Shown in pieces: positions 7,848 to 16,954 of a stretch of DNA of 64,000 nt. Below the pieces are notes generated by a model. The model saw only the letters and a program-made list of their open reading frames with translations, was not told the DNA's origin and searched no databases. Source of the DNA: Roseibium sediminicola. GTDB lineage: Bacteria; Pseudomonadota; Alphaproteobacteria; Rhizobiales; Stappiaceae. The translations under genes were made by a program, and so were the position numbers. The stretch is from NCBI RefSeq assembly GCF_023156505.1, contig NZ_JALNMJ010000001.1, positions 620,001 to 684,000 on the forward strand. The letters are read 5' to 3'. Each line of letters opens with the position of its first letter. Within the stretch, counting starts at the first letter, position 1.

Positions 7848-8873
7848 ATGAATTCCAAGACATTCGCCGCTTTTGTCGGCCCGTCCATCTTCCTCATGCT
7901 GCTCTTCATTGCCGCGCCGCTGATCAGCGTGTTTCTGCAGAGCTTCTATCTCACCCAGCCGGTTTTCGAGACGGTTCAGGTGGAAACCTGCACGCCCGGT
8001 TTCCCGACCCAGACCTGCGTGACCGAAACAAAGACCCAGCCCATTCTGGGAGACGACGGCAAGATCGTCACCACGGTCAAATATGTCGGGCTGGAAAGCT
8101 ACCGCAATGTCCTGGAGCCCGACCGGGCCTGGGCAGCCCTGAAGGCCTTCGATATAGGCGCGCTGCTGACCATCGATTTCTGGAAGGCGCTGCGCTTTAC
8201 CCTCACCTTCACGCTGGTAACGCTTCCCCTCGTTATCGGCGTCGGGCTGGCGATCGCGATCACGGTCAACAACGCCACCCGCATGATACGTGGCCCCATC
8301 ATCTTCGTATCGCTGCTGCCCTTTATCATCACCCCGGTGATCGGCGCTCTGTCGATCCGCTGGCTGTTCATCGGCGACGGCATCATGACCGCCTTCCTGG
8401 AATGGTGGCTTGCCCGGGACATTTCGATGTTCGCCCAGGGCTGGACCATCGAGCTCCTGATGATGTTCTACCGGGTCTGGCACGTGGCACCGTTTGCCTT
8501 CGTGGTGTTCTATGCCGGCCTGCAGACGGTCAACCAGGACACGCTGGAATCCGCGATGATCGACGGGGCCAGCCGCTGGGAGCGCCTGCGCTACGTCGTC
8601 ATTCCGCACCTGATGCCGCTGATCGTCTTCATTTCTCTGATCCACCTGATGGATTCCTACCGGGTGTTCGAGGAAATCGTCGGCTTCTCCAGCCAGGCCT
8701 ACCGCATCTCGCTGCAATGGCTGACCTACGACTTCCTGACGCCCGATGACAGCGGCAACCGGTCGATCTCGCGTGCCTCGGCCAGCGCCATGCTGACCAT
8801 GATCGGCATCGTCGTCCTGCTGGTGCCGCTTCTGCGCAAGACCTGGCGCGATCACAAGGGAGGCAAGGTATGA
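7848..8873 (+). CDS. ABC transporter permease, MalF/UgpA type
   Basis: This 341-residue inner-membrane protein has an N-terminal helix (residues 7-29), a periplasmic loop rich in Thr and with two cysteines at about residues 48-62, and then five further hydrophobic segments. The permease EAA motif is visible as ESAMIDGASRWERLRYVVIPHLMPL near residue 235-260. It would form the translocation pore with the permease encoded next, which overlaps it by 4 bases (ATGA type). The GGAGGGGAGC sequence just upstream is a strong ribosome site. The cysteine-bearing periplasmic insert between helices 1 and 2 is longer than in many sugar permeases. Confidence 0.9.
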   Translation: MNSKTFAAFVGPSIFLMLLFIAAPLISVFLQSFYLTQPVFETVQVETCTPGFPTQTCVTETKTQPILGDDGKIVTTVKYVGLESYRNVLEPDRAWAALKAFDIGALLTIDFWKALRFTLTFTLVTLPLVIGVGLAIAITVNNATRMIRGPIIFVSLLPFIITPVIGALSIRWLFIGDGIMTAFLEWWLARDISMFAQGWTIELLMMFYRVWHVAPFAFVVFYAGLQTVNQDTLESAMIDGASRWERLRYVVIPHLMPLIVFISLIHLMDSYRVFEEIVGFSSQAYRISLQWLTYDFLTPDDSGNRSISRASASAMLTMIGIVVLLVPLLRKTWRDHKGGKV

Positions 8874-10027
8874 GCCTGCCGAAGTCCATGCAGCAGCCGA
8901 TGGCGCTGCGCGTCTCCTCCGCCGGCTTCCTGGCGTTCTGGTGCCTGCTCGCAAGTTTTCCGATCTTCTGGATCGCGGTGATGAGCTTCAAGGATCCGGT
9001 GGACGCGTTCGCGGCCAATCCCCTGGACGTGATCTTCGGACCGGAGACCGTTGCCACCGGACGGGGCCTGTCGATTGTCAGCATTCTCGTCGGGATGGTG
9101 GCGCTCTGGTACACGTTCCGCCTGGCGACCACGACGCTGCCGCGGCTGGTCAAGCAGTATTCGCCGCCGCACCTGATCGTGCCCGGCTGGATCATCGGCG
9201 CTCTGGTGTTTGCGCTTGGCTTCCTGATCGTCTTCGCCGGTCTGCTGCCTCCGCTTCTGGGGGCGGTCAACTCCGTGCTCGGTCCGCTCGGCAAGCCGAT
9301 CCTCGGCCTCACCACGGAACATTACAGCGCGGTCTGGTTCGAAAACGCCTTCTACGAGAACTTCATCAACTCGCTGGTCATCACGGTCGGCGTGGTGACC
9401 GTGTCGCTGACCGTCGGGACGCTGGCCGGTTATGGCCTGGCGCGCTCGGGCTCAAGCCTTGCCTTCTGGATCCTGATCATCGCGCTGATCTTCCGGGCTC
9501 TGCCGCATTCGGTGCTAGTGGCTGGCTACCTGCCGCCCTTCATCAACTCGGCGGAACTCCTGCGGCCGATCCTGGGCGACGCCGCGCCGACGCTTTACGG
9601 CCAGCCCTGGGCGGTGATCGCGGTGCTGGTGTCGATCAACCAGCCCTTCACCATCTGGATGCTGCGCTCGTTCTTCCAGAACATTCCGAATGAGCTGGAC
9701 GAAGCGGCGCGGGTCGACGGCTGCACCCATTTCCAGGCCTTTCGCTGGGTGATCATGCCGGTCATGTGGCCCGGGGTGATCACGACAGGCCTGTTCAGCT
9801 TCCTGCTGGCTTATAACGACTACCTGGTCTGTTCGCTGCTGCTCGATGCCCAGAACCAGACAATGGTTCCGGCGATTGCAGGGTATTTCAACCGGGAGAC
9901 CACGACGACGGACCAGGTGGAGGCCGTGGCGGCAGCCGTTTCCATCATTGCTCCGCTGTTCCTGCTGATCATGATTTTCCAGCGGCAGATCGTGTCCGGT
10001 CTCACCGCGGGGGCGGTGAAGGGATGA
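8870..10027 (+). CDS. ABC transporter permease, MalG type
   Basis: The 385-residue partner permease contains the conserved EAA segment NELDEAARVDGCTHFQAFRWVIMPVMWPG near residue 280-305. It has more N-terminal membrane sequence than the usual 280-residue MalG type: hydrophobic segments near residues 18-38, 63-82 and 99-130 come before the core, including a Leu/Gly-rich segment near residue 110-130. Its start codon overlaps the stop of the preceding permease gene, so translation is coupled. After it the transporter operon has a 123-bp gap before the next gene. The extra N-terminal helices are a family variant and do not look like a gene fusion error. Confidence 0.9.
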   Translation: MSLPKSMQQPMALRVSSAGFLAFWCLLASFPIFWIAVMSFKDPVDAFAANPLDVIFGPETVATGRGLSIVSILVGMVALWYTFRLATTTLPRLVKQYSPPHLIVPGWIIGALVFALGFLIVFAGLLPPLLGAVNSVLGPLGKPILGLTTEHYSAVWFENAFYENFINSLVITVGVVTVSLTVGTLAGYGLARSGSSLAFWILIIALIFRALPHSVLVAGYLPPFINSAELLRPILGDAAPTLYGQPWAVIAVLVSINQPFTIWMLRSFFQNIPNELDEAARVDGCTHFQAFRWVIMPVMWPGVITTGLFSFLLAYNDYLVCSLLLDAQNQTMVPAIAGYFNRETTTTDQVEAVAAAVSIIAPLFLLIMIFQRQIVSGLTAGAVKG

Positions 10028-10150
10028 CGATCTATCTGGTCACACCATTCCCGATCCGGCATCCGGCGCGCAACCGGCTCCCACGTGATCTTCCGGCTCA
10101 ACCGTGCCTGCTGCCCACCGGAACACAGACACGATCGATGGAGAATTGAG

Positions 10151-10687
10151 ATGAAGGGATCCCGTCCCGAACAGGCGGTGCTGAGCCGCGACACGGACAT
10201 GAGCAAGACCGGAGAGACCCGCCGCGTGATCGAAGGTATGGTCGACGGGCTGAACGACCACCGCATTGCCGATATCGGCGAGTTCTTTTCCGATGGCTTT
10301 CGATGGCTGGGCAATTGCGGCTGCGGCACCAAGACCGGCCTGAAGGAATTCCAGGACAATTGGCAAAAACCGTTTCAGGCCGCCTTTTCCGACAAGGTCT
10401 GCGTCGACGAGGCAAGGCTTTACATGGGCGAGTGGGCGGCCGCCTTCGGCCGCCAGGAGGCCACCCATTCCGGTCCTTTCATGGGTGTCGCCGCAACCGG
10501 CAAGCGGGTCGAGATCCGCTACATGGATTTCTGGAAAGTGGTGGACGGCAAGATCGTCGACAACTGGGTGATGGTCGACTTTCCGCATGTGCTTGCCCAG
10601 CTCGGCAAGGACGTCTTCAACGGCGAAGGTTGGGAAGCCTATGACCGTGGTGAGCGGCAACCGTCGGCGCCGGAGCAGGCTGCGTAA
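10151..10687 (+). CDS. Single-domain SnoaL/NTF2-like protein
   Basis: The 178-residue protein is one NTF2/SnoaL-like domain with an N-terminal extension. The C-terminal pattern RYMDFWKVVDGKIVDNWVMVD followed by QLGKDVF closely matches the second halves of the proteins at 4286 and 12139, so the three are relatives. The middle has a cysteine pair in LGNCGCGTK (about residues 55-60) that the relatives lack. ATG 10151 is used because GGAG stands 8 bases upstream. The fold suggests a small cyclase, isomerase or dehydratase acting on the transported substrate or a product of it. It lies between the transporter and the dehydrogenase operon, upstream of operator palindrome 3. Confidence 0.75.
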   Translation: MKGSRPEQAVLSRDTDMSKTGETRRVIEGMVDGLNDHRIADIGEFFSDGFRWLGNCGCGTKTGLKEFQDNWQKPFQAAFSDKVCVDEARLYMGEWAAAFGRQEATHSGPFMGVAATGKRVEIRYMDFWKVVDGKIVDNWVMVDFPHVLAQLGKDVFNGEGWEAYDRGERQPSAPEQAA

Positions 10688-10737
10688 CGCGGAACCTTGC
10701 GGCTTCGGGCATTTCTTCGAAGCCGCTTGATTTATCG

Positions 10738-10751
10738 TGCATACGTATGCA
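10738..10751. promoter_or_regulatory. Operator-like palindrome 3 (LacI type)
   Basis: TGCATACGTATGCA is a perfect 14-bp palindrome that shares the TGCAT-N4-ATGCA core with the sites at 5328 and 5383. It lies 75 bp before the start of the dehydrogenase gene at 10826, so the long downstream operon probably has its own LacI-controlled promoter here. Confidence 0.7.
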
Positions 10752-10825
10752 AATTGAAAATGACAGCGGCTGGAACACGGGGTCCCAAAGAAGCCCTCCG
10801 GTCCGCGCCTCGAAAGGGAAGAAAC

Positions 10826-12136
10826 ATGGCGATTGAGTATTTGAAGCGCGGCAAGCCGGAGACGGAACGCTCCGAGGACGATGCCAAGGTTCGCTCCATC
10901 GTGGAGGGAACACTCAAGGAGATCGAGGCCCGCGGCGATGCCGCCGTGCGCGAGCTGTCCGAAAAATTCGACAATTACACGCCGTCGTCCTTTCGCCTGA
11001 GCCCGTCCGAAATCGAGGCGCTGATGAACCAGGTCTCGGCACGGGACATGGAAGACATCAAGTTCGCCCAGGAGCAGGTGCGCAAATTTGCCCAGGCGCA
11101 ACGCGATTCCATGCTCGACATCGAGGTGGAAACCCTTCCGGGTGTGATCCTGGGACACAGAAACATCCCGGTGCAATCGGTCGGCTGTTATGTGCCGGGC
11201 GGCAAGTTCCCGATGGTGGCCTCCGCGCATATGTCCGTGGCGACGGCGTCCGTCGCCAAGGTGCCGCGCATCATCGCCGCGACGCCGCCGTTCAAGGGCG
11301 CGCCGAACCCGGCGGTCATTGCCGCCATGCATCTGGGCGGGGCGCATGAGATCTACGTCCTCGGCGGCATCCAGGCAGTCGGTGCCATGGCGCTCGGTAC
11401 CGAAACCATCGACCCGGTGCACATGCTGGTCGGCCCGGGCAATGCCTTTGTCGCCGAGGCAAAGCGGCAGCTGTTCGGCCGGGTCGGCATCGATCTCTTT
11501 GCCGGTCCGACGGAAACCATGGTGATTGCCGACGAAACCGTCGATGCGGAACTCTGCGCCACCGACCTGCTTGGCCAGGCCGAACACGGCTACAATTCGC
11601 CGGCGGTGCTGGTGACGAATTCCCGCAAGCTTGCCACGGAAACCATGGCGGAGATCGACCGCCTCCTAAAGATCCTGCCGACAGCGGAAACCGCCTCGAA
11701 GTCCTGGGAGGACTACGGCGAAGTGATCCTGTGCGACAGCTATGACGAGATGCTCGCCGTTGCCGACGACATCGCCTCCGAGCATGTCCAGGTGATGACC
11801 GACCGGGACGACTGGTTCCTTGAGAACATGACCTGCTACGGCGCGCTGTTCCTGGGCGCACGCACCAATGTGGCCAATGGCGACAAGGTCATCGGCACCA
11901 ACCACACCCTGCCGACCAAGAAGGCGGGTCGCTACACCGGCGGGCTCTGGGTCGGCAAGTTCCTGAAGACCCATTCCTACCAAAAGGTGCTGACCGACAA
12001 GGCCGCCGCTGAAATCGGAGCCTATTGCTCGCGTCTGTGCATGCTGGAAGGATTTGTGGGGCACGCCGAACAGGCCAACATCCGGGTGCGCCGCTATGGC
12101 GGCGGCAACGTGCCTTACGGCGAGGCCGCCGAATAA
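10826..12136 (+). CDS. Histidinol-dehydrogenase-family NAD(P) dehydrogenase (HpsN-like)
   Basis: The 436-residue protein belongs to the HisD fold family. It keeps the zinc and catalytic residues: Q251 and H254 (in LLGQAEHG), E319-H320 (ASEHVQVM), D353 (NGDKVIG) and H413 (VGHAEQ), and the nucleotide region with AGPTE near 226-230. The context has no other his gene, and the features ([10 protein letters not shown] near 121, [23 protein letters not shown]) resemble the sulfopropanediol 3-dehydrogenase (HpsN) branch more than biosynthetic HisD. It likely oxidises a primary alcohol twice to a carboxylate. It heads a run of tightly spaced + strand genes behind operator palindrome 3. The exact substrate is not known. 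Confidence 0.8.
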   Translation: MAIEYLKRGKPETERSEDDAKVRSIVEGTLKEIEARGDAAVRELSEKFDNYTPSSFRLSPSEIEALMNQVSARDMEDIKFAQEQVRKFAQAQRDSMLDIEVETLPGVILGHRNIPVQSVGCYVPGGKFPMVASAHMSVATASVAKVPRIIAATPPFKGAPNPAVIAAMHLGGAHEIYVLGGIQAVGAMALGTETIDPVHMLVGPGNAFVAEAKRQLFGRVGIDLFAGPTETMVIADETVDAELCATDLLGQAEHGYNSPAVLVTNSRKLATETMAEIDRLLKILPTAETASKSWEDYGEVILCDSYDEMLAVADDIASEHVQVMTDRDDWFLENMTCYGALFLGARTNVANGDKVIGTNHTLPTKKAGRYTGGLWVGKFLKTHSYQKVLTDKAAAEIGAYCSRLCMLEGFVGHAEQANIRVRRYGGGNVPYGEAAE

Positions 12137-12138
12137 CC

Positions 12139-13188
12139 ATGGACCGGCATACCCACCACAAGGCGCTGATTGCTCCGCTGCGGGCGGCGATGTACGACTT
12201 CGAGGAAGGCACCGTGCGAAAGGCGCTGTCCGATGTCTGCGCGTCGGATGTCCTTTTCCGTCTGTGCCACCCGTTTGGCGACACCACCGGCACGGACGCC
12301 TTTTACGACAAGGCCTATGCACCGCTCTTCAAGGCAATTCCGGATCTGGAGCGCCGCGACACCATCGTCATGGCCGGCCCGACCCCGGAAGGCAACGACT
12401 GGGTCGGCTGCGGCGGCTATTACACCGGCTCCTTCGAAACGCCGTGGCTCGACATTCCCGCGACCGGTCACCAGGTCGCCATGCGCTTTCACGAGTTCTA
12501 CCGCTTTGTCGACGGCAAGGTGGTCGAATTCCAGGCGCTGTGGGACATTCCGGAAGTGATGATGCAGGCGAAGGCCTGGCCGATGGCGCCGAGCCTTGGC
12601 CGCGAGTGGCATGTACCGGGCCCGGCGACCGAGGACGGCATCGTGCCGGGGCCCTATGACGACGAGGCAGGCAGACGGACCTGCCAGCACATCATCGACA
12701 TGCTGGAGCATCTGAAGAAACACCCGTCCCAGGGCGGGCCGGAAGTAATGGAAATGCCGAGGTTCTGGCATCCGCGCATGAGCTGGTACGGCCCTTCGGG
12801 CATCGGCACTGGCCGCGGCATCAAGGGTTTCCGCAACTGGCACCAGATCCCGTTTCTGAACGGCATGCCCGACCGGGGCCAATATGTCGACGAGATCGAG
12901 TACCACTTTTTCGGCGACCGCGACTATGCCGCAGTCACCGGCTGGCCGAACATGATCCAGACTGTCAGCCATGACGGCTGGATGGGCATTGCTCCCTCGG
13001 GCAGGAAGATCACCATGCGCAGCCTGGATTTCTGGCGAGTGGAGAACGGCTTGATCCGGGAAAACTGGGTTTTGGTCGATCTTCTGGACGCTTACGAGCA
13101 ATTGGGTGTTGACGTCTTTCATCGGCTTCGGGAATTCAACAAGGCCCGCTGTGGCTTTGATCCAGAAACCGGAGTTGCCTTGTCATGA
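12139..13188 (+). CDS. Two-domain SnoaL/NTF2-like protein
   Basis: This 349-residue protein repeats the tandem NTF2/SnoaL-like plan of the protein at 4286. The first domain (about residues 5-160) ends with MRFHEFYRFVDGKVVEFQALWDIPE, and the second (about 185-330) ends with SLDFWRVENGLIRENWVLVDLLD followed by QLGVDVF. A linker with WHVPGPATEDGIVPGP resembles the LFPGPATHDGVLP linker of the 4286 protein, so the two are paralogues. The start follows the dehydrogenase stop by 2 bases. The function is unknown; a role as isomerase or dehydratase in the pathway is inferred from fold and context. Confidence 0.75.
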   Translation: MDRHTHHKALIAPLRAAMYDFEEGTVRKALSDVCASDVLFRLCHPFGDTTGTDAFYDKAYAPLFKAIPDLERRDTIVMAGPTPEGNDWVGCGGYYTGSFETPWLDIPATGHQVAMRFHEFYRFVDGKVVEFQALWDIPEVMMQAKAWPMAPSLGREWHVPGPATEDGIVPGPYDDEAGRRTCQHIIDMLEHLKKHPSQGGPEVMEMPRFWHPRMSWYGPSGIGTGRGIKGFRNWHQIPFLNGMPDRGQYVDEIEYHFFGDRDYAAVTGWPNMIQTVSHDGWMGIAPSGRKITMRSLDFWRVENGLIRENWVLVDLLDAYEQLGVDVFHRLREFNKARCGFDPETGVALS

Positions 13189-13952
13189 TCGATCTTCCCT
13201 CCACCCCGAGCTTTTCTCTTGCCGGCAAACGCGTTCTTGTTGCCGGCGCCTCCTCCGGCATCGGCCTGGGTTGTGCCACCGCCCTTGCTGAGGCCGGCGG
13301 CGACGTTGTGCTGGCGGCGCGGCGGGAAGACAGACTGAAAGACGCGGTCGACGCCATGACGGCAAGGGGGTGGAAAGCTTCCGCGCTGCAGCTCGACATT
13401 GCAGATGTCCTGGAAGTCGAAGTCAGTGTCGAAAAAAACGGACCGTTCGACGTCCTGGTCAACAGCGCCGGCTTTGCCCTGCACACGCCGGCGACCGAGA
13501 CCACCCCGGAGGATTTCGACCGCGTCATGAACGTCAATCTGCGTGGCGCCTATTTCGTGACCCGGGCGGTCGCCAAAGGCCTGATTGAAGCGGGCAGGCC
13601 TGGTTCCCTGATCAACATGTCCTCGCAGATGGCCCATGTCGGCGGCATCGACCGCGCGGTCTATTGCGCTTCCAAATTCGCCGTCGAAGGCTTCACCAAG
13701 GCAATGGCGCTGGAATTCGGTCCCAAACAGATCCGCGTCAACACGATCTGCCCGACCTTCATCCGCACGCCGCTCACCGAACCGACCTTTGACAATCCCG
13801 ACCGCGTCAAGTGGATCGAGGAGAAAATCAAGCTCGGCCGGACGGGCGAGGTCCAGGACATCATGGGCGCAGTGCTTTATCTCGCCAGCGACGCCTCGTC
13901 CCTGGTGACGGGAACATCGCTGCTTGTCGACGGAGGCTGGACGGCTGACTGA
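13185..13952 (+). CDS. Short-chain dehydrogenase/reductase (SDR)
   Basis: This is a classical SDR of 255 residues. The cofactor loop GASSGIG lies at residues 21-27, NSAG at 93-96, and the catalytic set at S146/S147, Y160 and K164 (YCASK). The end of the first Rossmann half has AARRED, so the arginines after the second strand may favour NADP(H). It should oxidise or reduce a hydroxyl/keto group of the transported compound. The start codon overlaps the previous stop (ATGA), and the next gene, the LacI regulator, overlaps its stop in turn, so the genes are translationally coupled. Confidence 0.9.
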   Translation: MIDLPSTPSFSLAGKRVLVAGASSGIGLGCATALAEAGGDVVLAARREDRLKDAVDAMTARGWKASALQLDIADVLEVEVSVEKNGPFDVLVNSAGFALHTPATETTPEDFDRVMNVNLRGAYFVTRAVAKGLIEAGRPGSLINMSSQMAHVGGIDRAVYCASKFAVEGFTKAMALEFGPKQIRVNTICPTFIRTPLTEPTFDNPDRVKWIEEKIKLGRTGEVQDIMGAVLYLASDASSLVTGTSLLVDGGWTAD

Positions 13953-14983
13953 TGGCAAACGAGAAAGTCACCTCCATCGAAGTTGCCAAGAAGGCCGGCG
14001 TCAGCCAGTCGGCGGTCAGCCGCGTGTTCACGCCTGGCGCCTCCGTCTCGCCGAAAATGGCCGAGAAAGTGCTGAAGGCCGCCGAGGAGCTTGGTTACCG
14101 GCCGAACGTCCTGGCGCGTTCGCTGATCACCGGCCGCTCGCGCATCATCGGCCTGGTGGTGGCTTATCTGGACAACCAGTTCTATCCGGACGCGCTGGAA
14201 AAGCTCTCCAATGCGCTCCAGGCCCACGGCTATCACATCCTCGTCTTCATGGTTTCGAACGACGACGACGGCATCGACAAGGTGATGGGCGAACTCCTGG
14301 ATTATCAGGTCGACGGCATCATCACCGCCTCTGTCGCCATGTCCAACGCGCTGACCTCGCGCTGCGCGGCGGCCGGCGTGCCGGTGGTGCTGTTCAACCG
14401 TGGCCAGGACGACGTCCGTCTCAACCAGGTGACCTCGGACAATTTCGAGGGCGGGCGCAAGATCGCCGCCTTCCTGGCCGCCGGTGGCCACAAGAAAATC
14501 GCCCACATTGCCGGCTGGTCAGGCTCGTCCACCGGGCGCGACCGCGAGGCTGGGTTCCGGGCAGGCCTGAGAGAGGTCGGTCTCGAGCTCTCTGTCTGTA
14601 TCGATGGCATGTACAAGCGGGATATCGCGGCCCAGGCGGCGCGGGACATCTTTTCGGCCAAGGATCGCCCCGACGCGGTGTTTGTCGGCAACGATCACAT
14701 GGCCTTTGCCGTGATGGACGTGCTGCGCTTCGAACTGAAACTCGACGTGCCCGGCGATGTGTCCGTCGTCGGCTATGACGACGTGCCGCTGGCCGCCTGG
14801 CCGGCCTATGACCTCACAACCCTGCGCCAACCCTCCAACCGCATGGTCGAGGCGACCGTCTCAACGTTGCTCGGCTGGATCGAGGAAGGCAGCCAGGATG
14901 TTCAGAAAATCAAGATCGACGGACCGCTGATGATCCGCGGTTCCGCACGCTTACCCGAAGGATGGCCCGATGAAAGGCTTTGA
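13952..14983 (+). CDS. LacI-family transcriptional regulator of the catabolic locus
   Basis: The 343-residue protein has a LacI-type helix-turn-helix at about residues 6-27 (TSIEVAKKAGVSQSAVSRVF), a hinge with LARSLITGRSRIIGLVV, and an effector domain (NDHMAFAVMDVLR near 250, VVGYDDVPLAAWPAY near 270). Sitting in the middle of the operon and overlapping both neighbours (1 base with the SDR gene, 14 bases with the next gene), it is the best candidate for binding the palindromes at 5328, 5383 and 10738. It would then be autoregulated from the last of these. The inducer is presumably the transported compound or an intermediate. Confidence 0.9.
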   Translation: MANEKVTSIEVAKKAGVSQSAVSRVFTPGASVSPKMAEKVLKAAEELGYRPNVLARSLITGRSRIIGLVVAYLDNQFYPDALEKLSNALQAHGYHILVFMVSNDDDGIDKVMGELLDYQVDGIITASVAMSNALTSRCAAAGVPVVLFNRGQDDVRLNQVTSDNFEGGRKIAAFLAAGGHKKIAHIAGWSGSSTGRDREAGFRAGLREVGLELSVCIDGMYKRDIAAQAARDIFSAKDRPDAVFVGNDHMAFAVMDVLRFELKLDVPGDVSVVGYDDVPLAAWPAYDLTTLRQPSNRMVEATVSTLLGWIEEGSQDVQKIKIDGPLMIRGSARLPEGWPDERL

Positions 14984-15938
14984 CCCGCGCTGGTCCGATT
15001 TCCCCGATTACATCATCGGGATCACCAAGGAGATCTGGGAAGACCGCAAGATCGCGACCCTGCACCATTATTATTCCGATGACATCGTCGTACGCTCGCC
15101 CGCCTCCGTCGTGGTCGGCAACAAGGACGTCATCGGCGCGACCATGGCGACCCTGGCCGAATTCCCGGACCGGACGCTGCTGGGGGAAGACGTCATCTGG
15201 TCGGGCACGCCGGAGGAGGGCATGCTCTCCTCCCACCGGATCATTTCCACCGCCACCCATCTCGGCGACGGTGTCTATGGCAAGGCGACGGGCAAGAAGC
15301 TGCAATACCGGATCATCGCCGACTGCCATGCCATCAACAACCAGATCAACGACGAATGGCTGATCCGCGACCAGGGCGCGATCGTGCGCCAGATGGGCTG
15401 GGATCCGGCCGCCTATGCGCGGGATCTGATTGAGCGCCAGGGAGGGCCGGAGGATTGCGTCCGGCCGTTCACGTCGGCCATCGACCAGCCCGGTCCCTAC
15501 AAGGGCAAGGGCAACGACAATGAATGGGGCGCCAGATACGCCGACATTCTCGGCCGCATCATGGGCGCCGACATGGCCGCCATCGAGACCGAATACGACC
15601 GCGCCTGCCAGCTCGCCTATCCGGGCGGCGTCAACGGTTATTCCTGGGGCGATGCCGACCGGTTCTGGATGGGCCTGCGCGCCAGCTTTCCTTCGGCCAC
15701 CTTCCGGATCGAACACCAGATCGGTCGCGACGATCCCCTGATGCCGCCGCGTGCGGCCCTGCGCTGGTCGTTGCACGGCAAGCATGACGGCTGGGGTGCC
15801 TTCGGCGAGCCAACGGGAGCCGAGGTCTATGTGATGGGCGCGGCCCACGCCGAATTCGGCCCCTGGGGCTTGCGCCGCGAATACGTGCTTTTCGATGAAA
15901 CGTCGATCTGGAAGCAGATCGCACTCAAAACCGGCTGA
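14970..15938 (+). CDS. Two-domain SnoaL/NTF2-like protein, divergent
   Basis: The 322-residue protein seems to hold two NTF2/SnoaL-like domains, about residues 10-150 and 185-320. The first has the pattern YYSDDIVVRSP followed by a helical segment and NNQINDEWLIRDQGAIVRQMG, typical of the ester cyclase/SnoaL style. The second has FPSATFRIEHQIG and ends LRREYVLFDETSIWKQI. It is much less similar to the other three NTF2-like proteins of the locus than those are to each other. Its start lies inside the end of the LacI gene. Enzymatic activity is unknown. Confidence 0.65.
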   Translation: MKGFDPRWSDFPDYIIGITKEIWEDRKIATLHHYYSDDIVVRSPASVVVGNKDVIGATMATLAEFPDRTLLGEDVIWSGTPEEGMLSSHRIISTATHLGDGVYGKATGKKLQYRIIADCHAINNQINDEWLIRDQGAIVRQMGWDPAAYARDLIERQGGPEDCVRPFTSAIDQPGPYKGKGNDNEWGARYADILGRIMGADMAAIETEYDRACQLAYPGGVNGYSWGDADRFWMGLRASFPSATFRIEHQIGRDDPLMPPRAALRWSLHGKHDGWGAFGEPTGAEVYVMGAAHAEFGPWGLRREYVLFDETSIWKQIALKTG

Positions 15939-15969
15939 TCGCCAGCCCAACCCCTCAATAGGTCCTGTC

Positions 15970-16935
15970 ATGAGCCCTGAAGAGATGGAAACCCGGATTG
16001 TCCGCTATGGCGATCTGAAACCCTGCCGCACCGCCTTTATCGATGCCCACACGCCGGGCTCGGACCAGAAGGAGAATTTCACCATCATCGGCGGTGGTGT
16101 GTCCGAAAGCCCGGACCAGCATGTCCATATCAAGGAAACGCCGGGCTTCAACATCGGCGCGGCCGGCCAGCCGCCGAAATGCCGCAACTCGTTGCATTCG
16201 CATACCACTGCCGAAGTGTTCTTCGTGCTGAAGGGCCGCTGGCGGTTCTTCTGGGGACGCTGGGGCACCGCCGGAGAAGTGGTGCTGGAAGAAGGCGACA
16301 TCTTCAACATTCCGACCGGCATCTTCCGGGGCTTTGAAAACATCGGCACCGACTACGGCATGATCATGGCGATCCTTGGCGGCGATGATGCCGGCGGCGG
16401 CGTCACCTGGGCGCCCCAGGTGATCGAGGATGCCAGGGATCACGGCCTGGTCCTCGGCGAGAACGGCGTGCTCTATGACAGCAAGAAGGGCCAGTCGCTT
16501 CCCGAAGGTGTCAAGCCGATGCCTCTCCTGAGCGATGACGAGTTGAAAGCCTTCCCGGAGCCCGGCAACGAGGCTGTGGTCCGCGATTACGTTGCGCGCT
16601 ACTGGGACATGATGGCGCTCGCCGCGAAAAGACCCTGCAAGGTCATCGGCGAAACGGCGCTCCTGAAGGACAAGCCTGGCTTCGAAGTGGAGTTCCTGAC
16701 CCGCGGCTCGATCCCGGAAACGGCCTATACGCTCCAGGCTCACGAGATCCTGATGGTCATGCGCGGCCACTGGAAGCTTTCCTGGGCGGATGGCGAAAAG
16801 GTGCTGGCACCGGGCGATACCTGCGCCGTGCCGCCGGGTCTCGAACACAGCCTTGCCCCGTCAATGAGTGGTGAAGCCAGCCTCTTCCGCGCGATGAACA
16901 CGGCGGATCCGGCCGGACCGACCTGGGTCAGCTGA
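15970..16935 (+). CDS. Bicupin protein
   Basis: The 321-residue protein carries two cupin barrels. The first shows SLHSHTTAEVFFVLKGR at residues 74-90 with likely metal ligands H76, H78 and E82, and a later GDIFNIPTGIFRGFEN segment. The second, about residues 220-320, has EILMVMRGHWKLSW and PGDTCAVPPGLEHSL. The second barrel lacks a clear HxH motif, so perhaps only the first binds metal. Bicupins of this kind include dioxygenases and isomerases of ring or sugar compounds. The preceding gene ends 31 bp upstream. The start chosen is ATG 15970, after the neighbouring stop; the frame also runs back into that gene. Confidence 0.8.
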   Translation: MSPEEMETRIVRYGDLKPCRTAFIDAHTPGSDQKENFTIIGGGVSESPDQHVHIKETPGFNIGAAGQPPKCRNSLHSHTTAEVFFVLKGRWRFFWGRWGTAGEVVLEEGDIFNIPTGIFRGFENIGTDYGMIMAILGGDDAGGGVTWAPQVIEDARDHGLVLGENGVLYDSKKGQSLPEGVKPMPLLSDDELKAFPEPGNEAVVRDYVARYWDMMALAAKRPCKVIGETALLKDKPGFEVEFLTRGSIPETAYTLQAHEILMVMRGHWKLSWADGEKVLAPGDTCAVPPGLEHSLAPSMSGEASLFRAMNTADPAGPTWVS

Positions 16936-16954
16936 AACAACAAGGGAGGCCCCC

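Noticed and set aside
10826-12136. Biosynthetic histidinol dehydrogenase (hisD)
   Set aside because: No other histidine genes are near, and the operon is catabolic with an importer and LacI operator; an HpsN-like alcohol dehydrogenase is the better reading.
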